Positions 41,903 through 52,993 of a stretch of DNA of 64,000 nt are shown piece by piece. Both the position numbers and the translations under genes were made by a program. The DNA comes from Halomonas sp. 1513 (lineage in GTDB: Bacteria > Pseudomonadota > Gammaproteobacteria > Pseudomonadales > Halomonadaceae). The notes under the pieces are model-generated. The model was not told where the DNA came from. It worked only from the letters and a program-made list of their open reading frames with translations, and ran no database searches. How positions within the stretch are numbered: the first letter of the stretch is position 1; each line of letters opens with the position of its first letter. Location of the stretch: assembly GCA_001971685.1 (NCBI GenBank), contig CP019326.1:434001-498000 (forward strand), given 5' to 3'.

Positions 41903-43126
41903 TCACTGGCGTTCGATGAAGCGACGCAGGCGGCGCGCGCCCTCGACGGTGGCCTCTAGCTCGGCGACCAGCGCCAGGCGCACGCGGCCGCTGCCCGGGT
42001 TGTGGCCGTCGACCGCGGCACGCCCCATCCCGTCGCCGGTAGCGGGGCGACCCATATACGAGCCCGGCAGCACGCTGACATGCTCCTCGGCGTAGAGCGC
42101 CCGGGTAAAGGCCGCGTCGTCGCCGCCGGGAACCGCCGGCCACAGGTAGAAGCTTGCCTGGGGGGCTGGGAAATCCATTACCGGGGCGAGGATCTCGGTC
42201 ACCGCGGCGAACTTTTCGCGGTAGGCGTCGCGGTTGGCGAGCACGTGCTGCTCGTCCTGCCAGGCGGCGATCGAGGCGCGCTGCAGCGGCAGCGACATGG
42301 CGCAGCCGTGGTAGGTGCGGTAGCGCTTGAATGGCGCGATCAGCGCGGCGTCGCCGGCCACGAAGCCGGAGCGTAGCCCGGGCAGATTGGAGCGCTTGGA
42401 GAGCGAGTGGAAGACCAGGCAGCGCCGGTAGTCTTGGCGGCCCAGCGCTGCACAGGCCTGCAGCAGCCCAGGCGGCGGCGCGGCTTCGTCGAGGTAGAGC
42501 TCGGAGTAGCACTCGTCGGAGGCGATGATGAAGTCGTGCTCGTCGGCAAGTGCCAGCAGGCGTTGGAAGTCGGCCAGCGGCGTCACCGCCCCGGTGGGGT
42601 TGCCCGGCGAACACAGGAAGACGACCTGCACCTCGCGCCAGGTGTCGGCGGATACGGCATCGAAATCCGGCCGAAAGCCGTGCTCGGCGCGGCAGTCGAG
42701 GTAGAGCGGTTCGCCGCCGGCCAGCAGCGCCGCCCCTTCATAGATCTGGTAGAAGGGGTTGGGCACCGCCACCCTGGCCGGGCGGCTGCGGTCGAGTGCT
42801 GCCTGGACGAAGGCGAAGATCGCCTCGCGGGTACCGTTGACCGGCAGCACCTGGGTGTCCGGGTCGAGGCCCGCGAGGCCGAAGCGGCGGCTCGCCCAGC
42901 CGGCAATCGCCTGGCGCAGTTCGGGCATGCCGTTGGTCGCCGGATAGCGCGCCATCTCCTGCTGATGCGCCACTAGCGCCTCGAGCGCACCGGCATAGGG
43001 TGCATGCTGCGGCTCGCCGATGGTCAGCGGGATATGCGTCAGCGCCGCCGGCGGGGTGACGTCGGCCTTGAGCGCGGCGAGCTTCTCGAAGGGGTAGGGC
43101 TTGAGGGCATCGAGATCGGGGTTCAT
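41903..43126 (-). CDS. dapC: succinyldiaminopimelate aminotransferase
   Basis: A 407-residue PLP-dependent class I aminotransferase. The opening PYPFEKLAALKADV is typical of DapC. PNPFYQIYEGAALL, CSPGNPTGAV with the cofactor-contacting Asn, and HSLSKRSNLPGLRSG, holding the Schiff-base Lys, are present. It makes N-succinyl-diaminopimelate from the keto acid and glutamate. It sits between glnD and yffB-dapD-dapE, as in Pseudomonas. Confidence 0.93.
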   Translation of the reverse strand: MNPDLDALKPYPFEKLAALKADVTPPAALTHIPLTIGEPQHAPYAGALEALVAHQQEMARYPATNGMPELRQAIAGWASRRFGLAGLDPDTQVLPVNGTREAIFAFVQAALDRSRPARVAVPNPFYQIYEGAALLAGGEPLYLDCRAEHGFRPDFDAVSADTWREVQVVFLCSPGNPTGAVTPLADFQRLLALADEHDFIIASDECYSELYLDEAAPPPGLLQACAALGRQDYRRCLVFHSLSKRSNLPGLRSGFVAGDAALIAPFKRYRTYHGCAMSLPLQRASIAAWQDEQHVLANRDAYREKFAAVTEILAPVMDFPAPQASFYLWPAVPGGDDAAFTRALYAEEHVSVLPGSYMGRPATGDGMGRAAVDGHNPGSGRVRLALVAELEATVEGARRLRRFIERQ

Positions 43127-43232
43127 GGCTGTCCTGGTCGCTTCGAGGCGGCGGAAACGTGGGCGGGTCGACGCCGACGGCGGCGGCGTGACCCGAGGAT
43201 TATAGGGAAGCGGCGAAGGCGCCTCAAACCCG

Positions 43233-45908
43233 CTAGACGCCGAGTACCTCGATCAGTCGTTCGCGCAGGCGCTGCTGGCGCTCGGGATCGGTCAGCGGTT
43301 CGCCGCCCTTGGTGGTGATGAAGAAGACGTCTTCGACGCGCTCGCCGAGGGTGGCGATCTTGGCCGCCGAGAGGGCGATGTCCTGCTCCATGAAGATGCG
43401 CCCGACCCGTGCCAGCAGGCCTGGGCGGTCGGGGGCGGTGAGCTCCAGCAGGGTGCGCTCGTTGGCCGGGTCCTGCTCGATCAGCACCTGGGTAGGCACC
43501 TTGAAGTGCTTGAGCTGGCGCGGGGTATGGCGGGTGACGATCTGCGGGTAGTCGTCCGGGTCGTCGAGCTCCTCGACCAGATGGCGGCGAATCGCCTCGA
43601 TGCGCTCGCGGTCGCGGATCGCCTCGCCGTCGTCGTCGAGCACGATGAAGGTGTTGAGCGTCCAGTCGTTGCTCGAGGTGGCGATGCGCGCATCGTGGAT
43701 CGACAGCCCCAGCTGTTCCATGGCGGCGGCGGTGGCCGCAAACAGGTCGTCCACCGAGCGGGTGTGGATGAACACCTTGGTGCCGCCCTCGGCCATGTCC
43801 TCGGTGGGCACGCTGATCAGGATCAGCGGCAGCTGCGAGTCGCCGTGGCCGAGGATGCCCTGGGTCTGCCAGGCGATCTCGCTGGGTGCGTACTGCAGGA
43901 AGTAGTCCTCGCCGAGGGACTCCCACAGGCGCTCGACCCGCGCCGGATCGGCGCCGACGCTGGTCAGCAGCGAGCGCGCCTCCTCGCGGGTCTCGCGCAC
44001 CCAGTCGTCGCGGTCCAGCGGGTTCTCCAGGCCGCGGCGCAGGGCACGCTTGGTCTCGGCGTGGAGCTGGCGCAGCAGGCTGGCGCGCCAGCCGTTCCAC
44101 AGCGAGGGATTGGTGGCGTTGATATCGGCCACGGTGAGCACGTAGAGGTAGTCGAGGTGCACCTCGTCGCGCACCTGTCGGGCGAAGTCGCGGATCACGT
44201 CGGGGTCGGTGATGTCGCGCTTCTGGGCGGTCTTCGACATCAGCAGGTGGTGTTCGATCAGCCAGCTCAGCAGCCGGGTGTCGCGGGGCGACAGGCCGTG
44301 GCGCTCGGCGAAGCCCTCGACATCGCGGGCGCCGATCAGCGAGTGGTTGCCGCCGCGGCCCTTGCCGATATCGTGATAGAGCCCGGCGATCCACAGCAGC
44401 TCGAGCTTGGGCAGCTGGTGGACCAGGGTCGCCGCCACCGGGAACGCCTCGCGCCCCTCGGGCTCGCGAAAGCACTGAATGAACTTGAGCAGCCGCAGGG
44501 TGTGGGCGTCGACGGTGTAGATGTGAAACAGGTCGTGCTGCATCAGGCCCACCGCCTGGCCGAACTCCGGCAGGTACTTGCCGAGCACGCCGTAGCGGTT
44601 CATGCGCCGCAGTTGGCGGGCCACGTTGCCGCTGGAGCGCATGAGCTCCATGAACAGGCTCTGGTGGCGCACGTCGTCGCGGAACAGGTCGTCGATGCGG
44701 TGGCGGTTGTCGCGAATCAGACGAATCGTCTCGGCACGCACGCCTTCGATCTCCGGGTGCTGCGCCATCAGCAGGAACAGCTCGAGCAGCGCCGCCGGTC
44801 GCTGGCGGAAGACCCGCGGGTGACGCGCCTGGATATAGCCGCCCTTGATCTCGAAACGGTCGTTGAGCGGCGTGGTCTCGAGGCGCTCGTCGCCGCGCAG
44901 GATCACTTCGTCGAAGTGCTGCAGCAGCATGTCGTTGAGGCCGGCCAGCGCCGTGACGTGGCGGTAGTAGCGCTTCATGAACTGCTCGACGGCGAGGCGC
45001 TCAGGCGTGTCGCGGTAGCCGAACAGCTCGGCGATGGCGCGCTGGTGATCGAACAGCAGGCGATCCTCGGCGCGCCCGGTGAGCATGTGCAGCGCATAGC
45101 GCACCTGCCACAGGAAGGCCTGACCCTGACTCAGGATGCGCAGCTCGGCGTCGTTCATGAAGCCGTTGTCGACCACGTCCTCGTAGCGCAGGGTGCCGAA
45201 ATGGCGCTTGGCCACCCAGCCGATCATCTGGATGTCGCGCAGTCCGCCCGGGGAGCTCTTGATATTGGGCTCGAGGTGATACTCGGAGTTGTTGTAGCGG
45301 TAGTGGCGGGTGATCTGCTCCTGCCACTTGGCTTCGAAGAAGCGGTCCGCCGGCCATAGCCGGTCGGTGGCGAGGCGCTGGCGCATCGCCTCGCGCAGCT
45401 GCTCGCTGCCGGCCAGGGTGCGCGTCTCGAGCAGGTTGGTGATCACCGTGACGTCGGCCTCGGCCTCGCGCTGGCAGTCGTTGAGCGAGCGCACGCTATG
45501 GCCGATCTCCAGCCCGATGTCCCACAGGAAGGTGATGAAGTCGGTGAGCGGCTCGCGGTAGGGGGTGTCGTCGTCGTGCTCGAGCAGCAGCAGCAGGTCG
45601 ATGTCGGAGTGCGGGTGCAGCTCACCGCGGCCGTAGCCGCCGACCGCGAGCAGGGCGATGCCGTGATCGGGCCAGGCGTGGCGCGACCAGGCCACCTGCA
45701 GCAGGCGGTCGAGGCACCAGGCGCGGCCGTGGATCAGGTCGCGGATGTCGGCGCCGGCGCGAAAGCGCTCATCGAGCCGCGCCTGGATCCCACGCAGCGC
45801 GGCCTTGAACGGTGCAATCGGCGAGCGGCTGCCGTCCAGCTCGGCGCGCAGCGTGGCCTCGTCGAACAGCGTCGTGTCGGGCGTGAAACGGTAGTGGTGC
45901 AGCAGCAT
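43233..45908 (-). CDS. glnD: PII uridylyltransferase/uridylyl-removing enzyme GlnD
   Basis: An 891-residue nitrogen sensor, almost the same length as E. coli GlnD (890). The nucleotidyltransferase active site is GGYGRGELHPHSDIDLLLL (about 95-113). An HD domain follows, with LYHDIGKGRGGNHSLIGA (about 515), then two C-terminal ACT domains that bind glutamine. It adds UMP to PII when glutamine is low and removes it when glutamine is high. ATG 45908 lies one base after the map stop; a longer start at 45941 would run into map. Confidence 0.96.
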   Translation of the reverse strand: MLLHHYRFTPDTTLFDEATLRAELDGSRSPIAPFKAALRGIQARLDERFRAGADIRDLIHGRAWCLDRLLQVAWSRHAWPDHGIALLAVGGYGRGELHPHSDIDLLLLLEHDDDTPYREPLTDFITFLWDIGLEIGHSVRSLNDCQREAEADVTVITNLLETRTLAGSEQLREAMRQRLATDRLWPADRFFEAKWQEQITRHYRYNNSEYHLEPNIKSSPGGLRDIQMIGWVAKRHFGTLRYEDVVDNGFMNDAELRILSQGQAFLWQVRYALHMLTGRAEDRLLFDHQRAIAELFGYRDTPERLAVEQFMKRYYRHVTALAGLNDMLLQHFDEVILRGDERLETTPLNDRFEIKGGYIQARHPRVFRQRPAALLELFLLMAQHPEIEGVRAETIRLIRDNRHRIDDLFRDDVRHQSLFMELMRSSGNVARQLRRMNRYGVLGKYLPEFGQAVGLMQHDLFHIYTVDAHTLRLLKFIQCFREPEGREAFPVAATLVHQLPKLELLWIAGLYHDIGKGRGGNHSLIGARDVEGFAERHGLSPRDTRLLSWLIEHHLLMSKTAQKRDITDPDVIRDFARQVRDEVHLDYLYVLTVADINATNPSLWNGWRASLLRQLHAETKRALRRGLENPLDRDDWVRETREEARSLLTSVGADPARVERLWESLGEDYFLQYAPSEIAWQTQGILGHGDSQLPLILISVPTEDMAEGGTKVFIHTRSVDDLFAATAAAMEQLGLSIHDARIATSSNDWTLNTFIVLDDDGEAIRDRERIEAIRRHLVEELDDPDDYPQIVTRHTPRQLKHFKVPTQVLIEQDPANERTLLELTAPDRPGLLARVGRIFMEQDIALSAAKIATLGERVEDVFFITTKGGEPLTDPERQQRLRERLIEVLGV

Positions 45909-45909
45909 G

Positions 45910-46701
45910 TCAGCGGTCGAGGAAGGTGAGGTCTTCCTCACCGCGGGCGGTGAGCACCTCGACGCCGTCGGCAGTGACCAGCAGGGTGTGCTCCCACTGC
46001 GCCGACAGGCTGCGGTCCTTGGTCACGGCGGTCCAGCCGTCGCGCAGTACCTTGGTACGGTAGCCACCGACGTTGATCATCGGCTCGATGGTGAAGCACA
46101 TGCCCTCGGCCAGGGCGATATCGGCCTCCGGGGCGTAGCCGTCGTAGTGCAGGATCTGCGGGTCCTCGTGAAAGCCGGCGCCGATGCCGTGGCCGCAGAA
46201 GTCGCGCACCACCGAGTAGCCGTTGGCCTCGGCGTGCTGCTGGATCACCTGGGCCAATGCGGAAAGCCGTACGCCGGGTTTGACCAGGGCGATGCTCTTG
46301 TAGAGGCACTCCTGGGTGATGCGGCACAGCCGCTCGCCCTGGATGGTCTCGCCGATCACGAACATCTTGCTCGAGTCGCCGTGGTAGCCGTCGGCGGTCT
46401 TGACGGTGATGTCGATGTTCATGATGTCGCCTTTCTTGAGCTTCTTGGCGTCATCGGGAATGCCGTGGCACACCACGTGATTGATCGAGGTGCAGGTGGC
46501 GTTGGGGAAGCCGTGGTAGTTGAGCGGGGCCGGCGTCGAGCCCAGCTCGTCGACGATGAACTCGTGACACAGACGGTCGAGCCTGCCGGTGGAGACACCG
46601 GCCTCGACGTGGGGGGCGATCATTTCCAGCACGCGGGCGGCCTGGCGACCGGCCTCGCGCATCTTGTCGATTTCCGCTGCGGTCTTGATGGGAACGTTCA
46701 T
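45910..46701 (-). CDS. map: methionine aminopeptidase, type I
   Basis: A 263-residue metalloenzyme removing N-terminal Met from new proteins. YHGFPNATCTSINHVVCHGI has the first catalytic His, NIDITVKTADGYHGDSSKMF carries the Asp ligands, CGHGIGAGFHEDPQ the His ligands and TIEPMI the Glu. ATG 46701 starts MNVPIKTAAEIDKMREAG, as in E. coli MNISIKT. It is divergent from rpsB, which is conserved in gammaproteobacteria. Confidence 0.97.
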   Translation of the reverse strand: MNVPIKTAAEIDKMREAGRQAARVLEMIAPHVEAGVSTGRLDRLCHEFIVDELGSTPAPLNYHGFPNATCTSINHVVCHGIPDDAKKLKKGDIMNIDITVKTADGYHGDSSKMFVIGETIQGERLCRITQECLYKSIALVKPGVRLSALAQVIQQHAEANGYSVVRDFCGHGIGAGFHEDPQILHYDGYAPEADIALAEGMCFTIEPMINVGGYRTKVLRDGWTAVTKDRSLSAQWEHTLLVTADGVEVLTARGEEDLTFLDR

Positions 46702-46762
46702 GGGGTCTCGAATCTGGAGGCGGGTGACGCGCCGGAAGTGGACGCCAAAGGCGGCCGGCGAC

Positions 46763-46791
46763 TTCATCTCGGTAGCGAACTATGGTATAAA
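46763..46791 (+). promoter_or_regulatory. candidate rpsB-tsf promoter
   Basis: TATAAA (46786-46791) with a poor -35 TTCATC (46763-46768) 17 bases away. It lies about 200 bases before rpsB, which leaves room for a long structured leader. Confidence 0.45.
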
Positions 46792-46870
46792 GCCGCGCGC
46801 TTTCCTGCAATCGTTGACCGGAGTGCGGACGGGCCTTGAGCGCTCGACGCGGGGAGACGATAATGCGGGG

Positions 46871-46983
46871 GGCGTATGAACGCCTAAATCACACATGCAC
46901 CGTCACATGGTCCCGGGTGCCTGCGTCACGCGAGTGCGCTGGTCGGATCCATGGGGTGCATGGAGGCCTAACCCGATTTATCA
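46871..46983 (+). promoter_or_regulatory. candidate rpsB leader RNA (S2 autoregulation)
   Basis: The transcript before rpsB can form GGCGT-ATGA-ACGCC (46871-46884). A GCACC segment (46897-46901) can pair with either GGTGC at 46916-46920 or GGTGC at 46955-46961, but not both. Long leaders through which S2 represses its own rpsB-tsf mRNA are known in gammaproteobacteria. This match is by position and foldability, not by alignment. Confidence 0.4.
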
Positions 46984-46993
46984 GGAGTCATCC

Positions 46994-47731
46994 ATGGCAC
47001 ACGTCAATATGCGTGACCTGCTCAAGGCAGGCGCCCACTTCGGTCACCAGACCAAGTACTGGAACCCGAAGATGAGCAAGTTCATCTTCGGTGCGCGCAA
47101 CAAGATTCACATCATCAACCTCGAGCACACCCTGCCGGCGCTGAACGACGCCATCGGCGTGGTCGAGAAGATGGCCGCTTCCAACAACAAGATCCTGTTC
47201 GTGGGGACCAAGCGTTCCGCCAGCAAGATCATCAAGGAAGAGGCGAATCGCGTTGGTCAGCCGTTCGTCAACCACCGCTGGCTGGGCGGCATGCTGACCA
47301 ACTTCAAGACCATTCGTCAGTCGATCAAGCGCCTGCGCGAGCTCGAAGCGATGCACGAAGACGGCACCTTCGAGAAGCTGACCAAGAAAGAAGTCCTGAT
47401 GGCCACCCGCGAGCAGGACAAGCTCGAGCGTTCGGTGGGCGGCATCAAGGAGATGGGCGGTCTGCCCGATGCGCTGTTCGTGATCGACGTCGACCACGAG
47501 CGGATTGCCATCAACGAGGCCAACAAGCTGGGCATCCCGGTGATCGGTGTGGTCGACACCAACTCCGATCCGGACGGCGTCGACTACGTGATCCCGGGTA
47601 ACGATGACTCCATCCGCGCCATCCAGATCTACGTCAAGGCCATCGCCGATGCCTGCGGTCGCGCCAAGGAAGGTCGTCCCGACGAGTTCGTTGAAGTCTC
47701 GGACGCCGACGCCAGCGAAACCGCCGAGTAA
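46994..47731 (+). CDS. rpsB: 30S ribosomal protein S2
   Basis: A 245-residue ribosomal protein, close to E. coli S2 (241). [20 protein letters not shown] and [20 protein letters not shown] are the standard N-terminus, and [20 protein letters not shown] follows near the end. TCAGGAG precedes ATG 46994. It heads the rpsB-tsf-pyrH-frr unit; a hairpin at 47777 separates it from tsf. Confidence 0.98.
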   Translation: MAHVNMRDLLKAGAHFGHQTKYWNPKMSKFIFGARNKIHIINLEHTLPALNDAIGVVEKMAASNNKILFVGTKRSASKIIKEEANRVGQPFVNHRWLGGMLTNFKTIRQSIKRLRELEAMHEDGTFEKLTKKEVLMATREQDKLERSVGGIKEMGGLPDALFVIDVDHERIAINEANKLGIPVIGVVDTNSDPDGVDYVIPGNDDSIRAIQIYVKAIADACGRAKEGRPDEFVEVSDADASETAE

Positions 47732-47776
47732 TACCGCTGCGCCTGCTGCCGCGCCGTGGGTGCGATGAGCAGGCGA

Positions 47777-47802
47777 GAAGGGGGGCTTCGGCCCCCTTTT
47801 TT
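47777..47802 (+). terminator. attenuating terminator between rpsB and tsf
   Basis: A stem of about nine pairs, AAGGGGGGC/GCCCCCTTT, closed by TTCG, ends in a T run. A partial terminator in this position is also known in E. coli and lowers tsf relative to rpsB. Confidence 0.8.
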
Positions 47803-47858
47803 CCCGCTGCGCGGGAGATCCGCGTACCGACGTCGAACCAATTTCAGAGGTTATTATC

Positions 47859-48728
47859 ATGGCAGCTATCAGCGCCTCACAGGTCAAGGAACTGCGCGAG
47901 CGTACCGGGCTCGGCATGATGGAGTGCAAGAAGGCCCTCACCGAAGCCGGTGGTGACATCGAGCAGGCGATCGAGGACCTGCGCAAGAACTCCGGTCTCA
48001 AGGCCGCCAAGAAGGCCGGTCGCACCGCCGCCGAAGGCGCCGTGGTGACCCGCGTGGCCGATGACGGCAGCTACGGCGTGATGGTCGAGATCAACTCCGA
48101 AACCGACTTCGTCGCCCGTGACGACAACTTCAAGAGCTTCGCCGACCAGGTCGCCAGCGCACTGTTCGATGCCAAGAGCGACGACGTGGCCGCGCTGATG
48201 GCCGGCGACATGGAAGCCACCCGCGAGCAGCTGGTGCAGAAGATCGGCGAGAACATCAGCGTGCGTCGTGCGGTGATGGTCGAGGCCGGCGCCGGCAATC
48301 TGGTGGGCGAGTACGTCCACGGCGGCCGCATCGGGGTACTGACCGTGCTCAAGGGTGCCAACGCCGAGGTGGCCAAGGACGTTGCCATGCACGTCGCCGC
48401 CATCAACCCGGCCGTGGCACTGCCCGAGAACATGCCCCAGGAGCAGCTCGATCAGGAAAAGGCGATCATCCTGGCCCAGCCGGACATGGCCGGCAAGCCG
48501 GAGCAGATCGCCGAGAAGATGGTCCAGGGCCGCCTCAAGAAGTACCTGGCCGAGAACAGCCTGACCGAGCAGCCGTTCGTCAAGGACCCCAACCAGTCCG
48601 TCGCCGAGTTCGTCAAGAGCGCCGGCGGTGAAGTGGTCGGCTTCACGCGCTTCGAAGTGGGTGAAGGGATCGAGAAGGAAGAGGTCGACTTCGCCAAGGA
48701 AGTAATGGAACAGGCTCGCCGTAGCTGA
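47859..48728 (+). CDS. tsf: elongation factor Ts
   Basis: A 289-residue nucleotide exchange factor for EF-Tu. [20 protein letters not shown] (about 8-27) is the EF-Tu-contacting N-terminal domain; [13 protein letters not shown] (about 78-90) is a second family signature. Length is near E. coli EF-Ts (283). The gene lies 127 bases after rpsB behind a leaky terminator. Confidence 0.98.
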   Translation: MAAISASQVKELRERTGLGMMECKKALTEAGGDIEQAIEDLRKNSGLKAAKKAGRTAAEGAVVTRVADDGSYGVMVEINSETDFVARDDNFKSFADQVASALFDAKSDDVAALMAGDMEATREQLVQKIGENISVRRAVMVEAGAGNLVGEYVHGGRIGVLTVLKGANAEVAKDVAMHVAAINPAVALPENMPQEQLDQEKAIILAQPDMAGKPEQIAEKMVQGRLKKYLAENSLTEQPFVKDPNQSVAEFVKSAGGEVVGFTRFEVGEGIEKEEVDFAKEVMEQARRS

Positions 48729-48836
48729 GGTCTGACTCCATCGACACGTGTTGGCGTGCGCGCAAGCGCACGCCTTCGCGTATCCGGCTGGTGCATGCCA
48801 GCCATGCCCGCCCGCATAGCCACCAGGAGAGCTTCC

Positions 48837-49610
48837 ATGCCCACGAGCCACGACCCCCACAGCGCCGAGCGCGGTACCAAGCCCGAGCGCGGTGCCAAGT
48901 CGAAGTACAAGCGCATTCTTCTCAAGCTGTCCGGCGAAGCCCTGATGGGCGAGCACGAGTTCGGCATCGATCCGCAGGTGCTGGATCGCATGGCGCTGGA
49001 GATCGGCCAGCTGGTAGGGATCGGGGTCCAGGTCGGTATCGTGGTCGGCGGCGGCAACCTGTTCCGCGGTGCGGCGCTCAACGAGGCGGGCATGGATCGT
49101 GTCACCGGCGACCATATGGGGATGCTGGCCACGGTGATGAACGCCCTGGCCATGCGCGATGCGCTGGAGCGCTCGAATATCCGCTCGCGGGTGATGTCGG
49201 CGATTCCCATGAGCGGGGTCGTGGAGCACTACGACCGTCGCACCGGGATTCGCTACCTGACCTCCGGTGACGTGGTATTGTTCTCCGCCGGGACCGGCAA
49301 CCCCTTCTTTACCACCGACTCGGCGGCCTGCCTGCGCGGCATCGAGATCGATGCCGACGTGGTGGTCAAGGCCACCAAGGTCGACGGTGTCTACGACAAG
49401 GATCCGGTCAAGCACGCCGACGCGGTGAAGTACGAGCACCTGACCTACGATGAGGTGCTCGACCAGAAGCTGGGTGTCATGGATTTGACCGCCATTTGCC
49501 TGGTGCGTGACCATGACATGCCGGTTCGCGTATTCGATATGAACAAGCCCGGTGCCCTGCTCAACCTGGTGGTGGGCGGCAAGGAAGGCACGCTGATAGA
49601 CAGAGGGTAA
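48837..49610 (+). CDS. pyrH: UMP kinase
   Basis: A 257-residue hexameric UMP kinase of the amino-acid kinase fold. [16 protein letters not shown] (about 22-37) is the phosphate loop, VGGGNLFRG and [13 protein letters not shown] bind UMP. The N-terminus has about 20 extra residues compared with E. coli PyrH (241), including a short internal duplication, [11 protein letters not shown], from two near-identical 15-base units. ACCAGGAG precedes ATG 48837. frr starts four bases after the stop. Confidence 0.96.
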   Translation: MPTSHDPHSAERGTKPERGAKSKYKRILLKLSGEALMGEHEFGIDPQVLDRMALEIGQLVGIGVQVGIVVGGGNLFRGAALNEAGMDRVTGDHMGMLATVMNALAMRDALERSNIRSRVMSAIPMSGVVEHYDRRTGIRYLTSGDVVLFSAGTGNPFFTTDSAACLRGIEIDADVVVKATKVDGVYDKDPVKHADAVKYEHLTYDEVLDQKLGVMDLTAICLVRDHDMPVRVFDMNKPGALLNLVVGGKEGTLIDRG

Positions 49611-49614
49611 TGAC

Positions 49615-50172
49615 GTGATCAACGATATTCAGAAAGACGCCGAGTCTCGCATGAAGAAGAGTCTCGAGGCGCTGCAGGCCAACTTCCACAAGATCCGTAC
49701 CGGGCGTGCCCACACCAGCATCCTCGACGCGGTGATGGTGGAGTACTACGGTGGTCAGGTACCGATCAACCAGGTGGCCAGCGTCAACATCGAGGACGCC
49801 CGCACGCTGAGCGTATCGCCGTGGGAGAAGGACATGGTGCCCAAGGTCGAGAAGGCGATCATGACCGCCGACCTGGGCCTCAACCCGTCCACCGCGGGCA
49901 GCGTGATTCGTGTGCCGATGCCGATGCTGACCGAAGAGACCCGCAAGGGCTACATCAAGCAGGCGCGCAGCGAGGCGGAGCATGCCCGTGTGGCGGTGCG
50001 CAACGTGCGGCGTGACGCCAACGGTGACCTCAAGTCGCTGCTCAAGGAGAAGGAGATCTCCGAGGACGAGCAGCACAAGGGCGAGGATGTCATCCAGAAG
50101 CTCACCGACAAGTACATCGGCGAGATCGACAGCCTGCTGGAAGCCAAGGAACACGACCTGATGCAGGTCTGA
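49615..50172 (+). CDS. frr: ribosome recycling factor
   Basis: A 185-residue tRNA-shaped protein, the same length as E. coli RRF, that splits post-termination ribosomes with [23 protein letters not shown] and [15 protein letters not shown] are typical. The start is GTG at 49615, with AGAGGG upstream, close behind pyrH. Confidence 0.98.
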   Translation: MINDIQKDAESRMKKSLEALQANFHKIRTGRAHTSILDAVMVEYYGGQVPINQVASVNIEDARTLSVSPWEKDMVPKVEKAIMTADLGLNPSTAGSVIRVPMPMLTEETRKGYIKQARSEAEHARVAVRNVRRDANGDLKSLLKEKEISEDEQHKGEDVIQKLTDKYIGEIDSLLEAKEHDLMQV

Positions 50173-50224
50173 GCGGCTGGCGGGCCACGTGCCCGCCTCT
50201 TCCTCTCCCCCGATGCGAGACCCC

Positions 50225-50975
<751 letters not shown>

Positions 50976-50983
<8 letters not shown>

Positions 50984-51773
50984 ACAGCGCATCATCACCG
51001 CCCTATGGCTGGCGCCGCTGGTGCTGCTGGGCCTGTTCTGGCTCGACGGCGGCGCCTTTGCGCTGTTCACCGCGCTGATCGTGCTGCTGGCCAGCTGGGA
51101 GTGGGTCAACCTGGCCGGCTTCGAAGGCCAGCGTCAGCGCCTGTTGGGCGCCGCGGGCATGGCGCTGCTGATGCTGGTGCTGTGGCTGACGGGCGCCGCA
51201 CAGGCGAGCTGGCTGCTGTGGCTAGGCGCGCTGGGCTGGCTGGCTAACCTCTACTGGATTATCCACTACCCCGACAAGGGGGCTCAGTGGCAGGCCACGC
51301 CGCGACGCCTGGCCATGGGGCTATGGGTGCTGCTGCCGTGCTGGGTCGGTTTCATCGCGCTGCGCGAGAGCGGCGCCGTGTGGCTGCTGTTCGTGCTGCT
51401 GCTGGTGTGGTGCGCGGATACCGGCGCCTACTTCGCCGGCCGCGCCTACGGCCGGCGCAAGCTGGCGCCGCGGGTCAGCCCCGGCAAGTCCTGGGAGGGC
51501 GTGGCCGGCGGCCTGGCGGCGACCACCCTGCTAGCGCTGCTGTTCGCGACCTGGCAGTCGTTGGGCCTGGGGCAGGGCCTGGCACTGGTGATGATCACCT
51601 GGCTGGTGACGCTGATCTCGGTGCTCGGCGACCTGCTCGAGAGCATGCTCAAGCGCTACCGCGGCATCAAGGACTCCAGCGCCCTGCTGCCCGGCCATGG
51701 CGGCGTGCTCGATCGCATCGACAGCCTGACCGCAGCGGTGCCGTGGTTTGCGCTGCTCGGCAGCTGGCTGTGA
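50976..51773 (+). CDS. cdsA: phosphatidate cytidylyltransferase
   Basis: A 265-residue inner-membrane enzyme making CDP-diacylglycerol from phosphatidate and CTP. About seven or eight membrane segments are visible. The family signature [13 protein letters not shown] followed by [20 protein letters not shown] lies near the C-terminus, with metal-binding aspartates. The ATG overlaps the uppS stop by eight bases. Confidence 0.96.
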
Positions 51774-51789
51774 CGCGCGGGTGGGCCAC

Positions 51790-52992
51790 ATGAGCGATTC
51801 ACCTCAGCTTGTCAGCGTGCTGGGCGCCACCGGCTCGATCGGTACCAGCACCCTGGATGTCATTGCCCGTCATCCCGACCGCTACCGCCTGCACGCCCTC
51901 ACCGCCCATACCTCGCGCGAGGCGCTGCTGGTACTGTGCCGTCGGCATCGGCCGGACGTGGCGGTGCTGGCCTTCGAGGCCGACGCCGCCTGGCTACGCG
52001 ACAAGCTGGCCGAAGAGCGGCTCGCCACCGAGGTGCGCGCCGGTGAGGCGGCGCTGGTCGAGGTCGCCGAGGCCGGCGAGGTCGATGTGGTCATGGCGGC
52101 CATCGTCGGCGCTGCTGGCCTGCTGCCGACGCTGGCCGCGGTGCGCGCCGGAAAGCGCGTGCTGCTGGCCAACAAAGAGGCACTGGTGATGGGCGGGGCG
52201 CTGTTCATGGACGCGGTGGCGTCCCATGGCGCGACCCTGCTGCCGATCGATTCAGAACACAATGCCATCTACCAGTGTCTACCCGCTGAGCACCGCGGCG
52301 GACTGACGCGCCACGGCGTCACCCAGCTGCTGCTGACGGCCTCCGGCGGACCCTTCCTGGGTTGGACCCCGAATCAGCTGGCGGCCGTGACGCCGTCCCA
52401 GGCCTGCGCCCATCCCAACTGGTCGATGGGCCGCAAGATTTCGGTGGATAGCGCGACGCTGATGAACAAGGGGCTCGAGCTGATCGAGGCTTGCTGGCTG
52501 TTCGACGCGCGGCCCGAGCAGGTCCAGGTGGTGGTCCACCCGCAGAGCGTGATCCACTCGATGGCCGCTTACAGCGACGGCTCGGTGATCGCCCAGTTGG
52601 GCAACCCCGACATGCGCACGCCGATCGCCTACGGGCTGGCCTGGCCGCAGCGCATCGACGCCGGCGTCGAGCCGCTCGACCTGTTCCAGGTGGCGCGGCT
52701 CGACTTCCAGGCGCCGGACGAGACGGCCTTCCCCTGCCTGCGCCTGGCCCGCGAGGCGATGATGGACGGCGGCACGGCGCCGGCGGTGCTCAATGCGGCC
52801 AACGAGGTGGCGGTGGACGCCTTCCTCGCCGGCCAGCTGCCCTTTACCGCGATTGCCGAGCTGGTGGCGCGGGTACGCGAGGCGCGACCGGTGCTGGCCG
52901 TGAATGAGCTGGCGACGATCCTCGACGAGGACCGCCAGGCGCGTCAGGCTGCCCAGGCGATTCTGGCGCGGATGCTCGAGGAGACGACCTAA
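51790..52992 (+). CDS. dxr: 1-deoxy-D-xylulose 5-phosphate reductoisomerase
   Basis: A 400-residue NADPH enzyme of the MEP isoprenoid pathway. The NADPH loop is [16 protein letters not shown] (about 8-23), the metal site is in [14 protein letters not shown] (about 150), and the flexible substrate loop includes ASGGPF, with [18 protein letters not shown] after it. Position between cdsA and rseP, after uppS, follows the Pseudomonas order. Confidence 0.97.
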   Translation: MSDSPQLVSVLGATGSIGTSTLDVIARHPDRYRLHALTAHTSREALLVLCRRHRPDVAVLAFEADAAWLRDKLAEERLATEVRAGEAALVEVAEAGEVDVVMAAIVGAAGLLPTLAAVRAGKRVLLANKEALVMGGALFMDAVASHGATLLPIDSEHNAIYQCLPAEHRGGLTRHGVTQLLLTASGGPFLGWTPNQLAAVTPSQACAHPNWSMGRKISVDSATLMNKGLELIEACWLFDARPEQVQVVVHPQSVIHSMAAYSDGSVIAQLGNPDMRTPIAYGLAWPQRIDAGVEPLDLFQVARLDFQAPDETAFPCLRLAREAMMDGGTAPAVLNAANEVAVDAFLAGQLPFTAIAELVARVREARPVLAVNELATILDEDRQARQAAQAILARMLEETT

Positions 52993-52993
52993 G

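Noticed and set aside
43506..45359. A 617-codon plus-strand frame opposite glnD
   Set aside because: It mirrors the codon bias of glnD, has no motif, and overlaps a certain gene completely.
47877..49622. A 581-codon minus-strand frame opposite tsf and pyrH
   Set aside because: It spans two certain genes and their gap; the product is low-complexity and has no start context.
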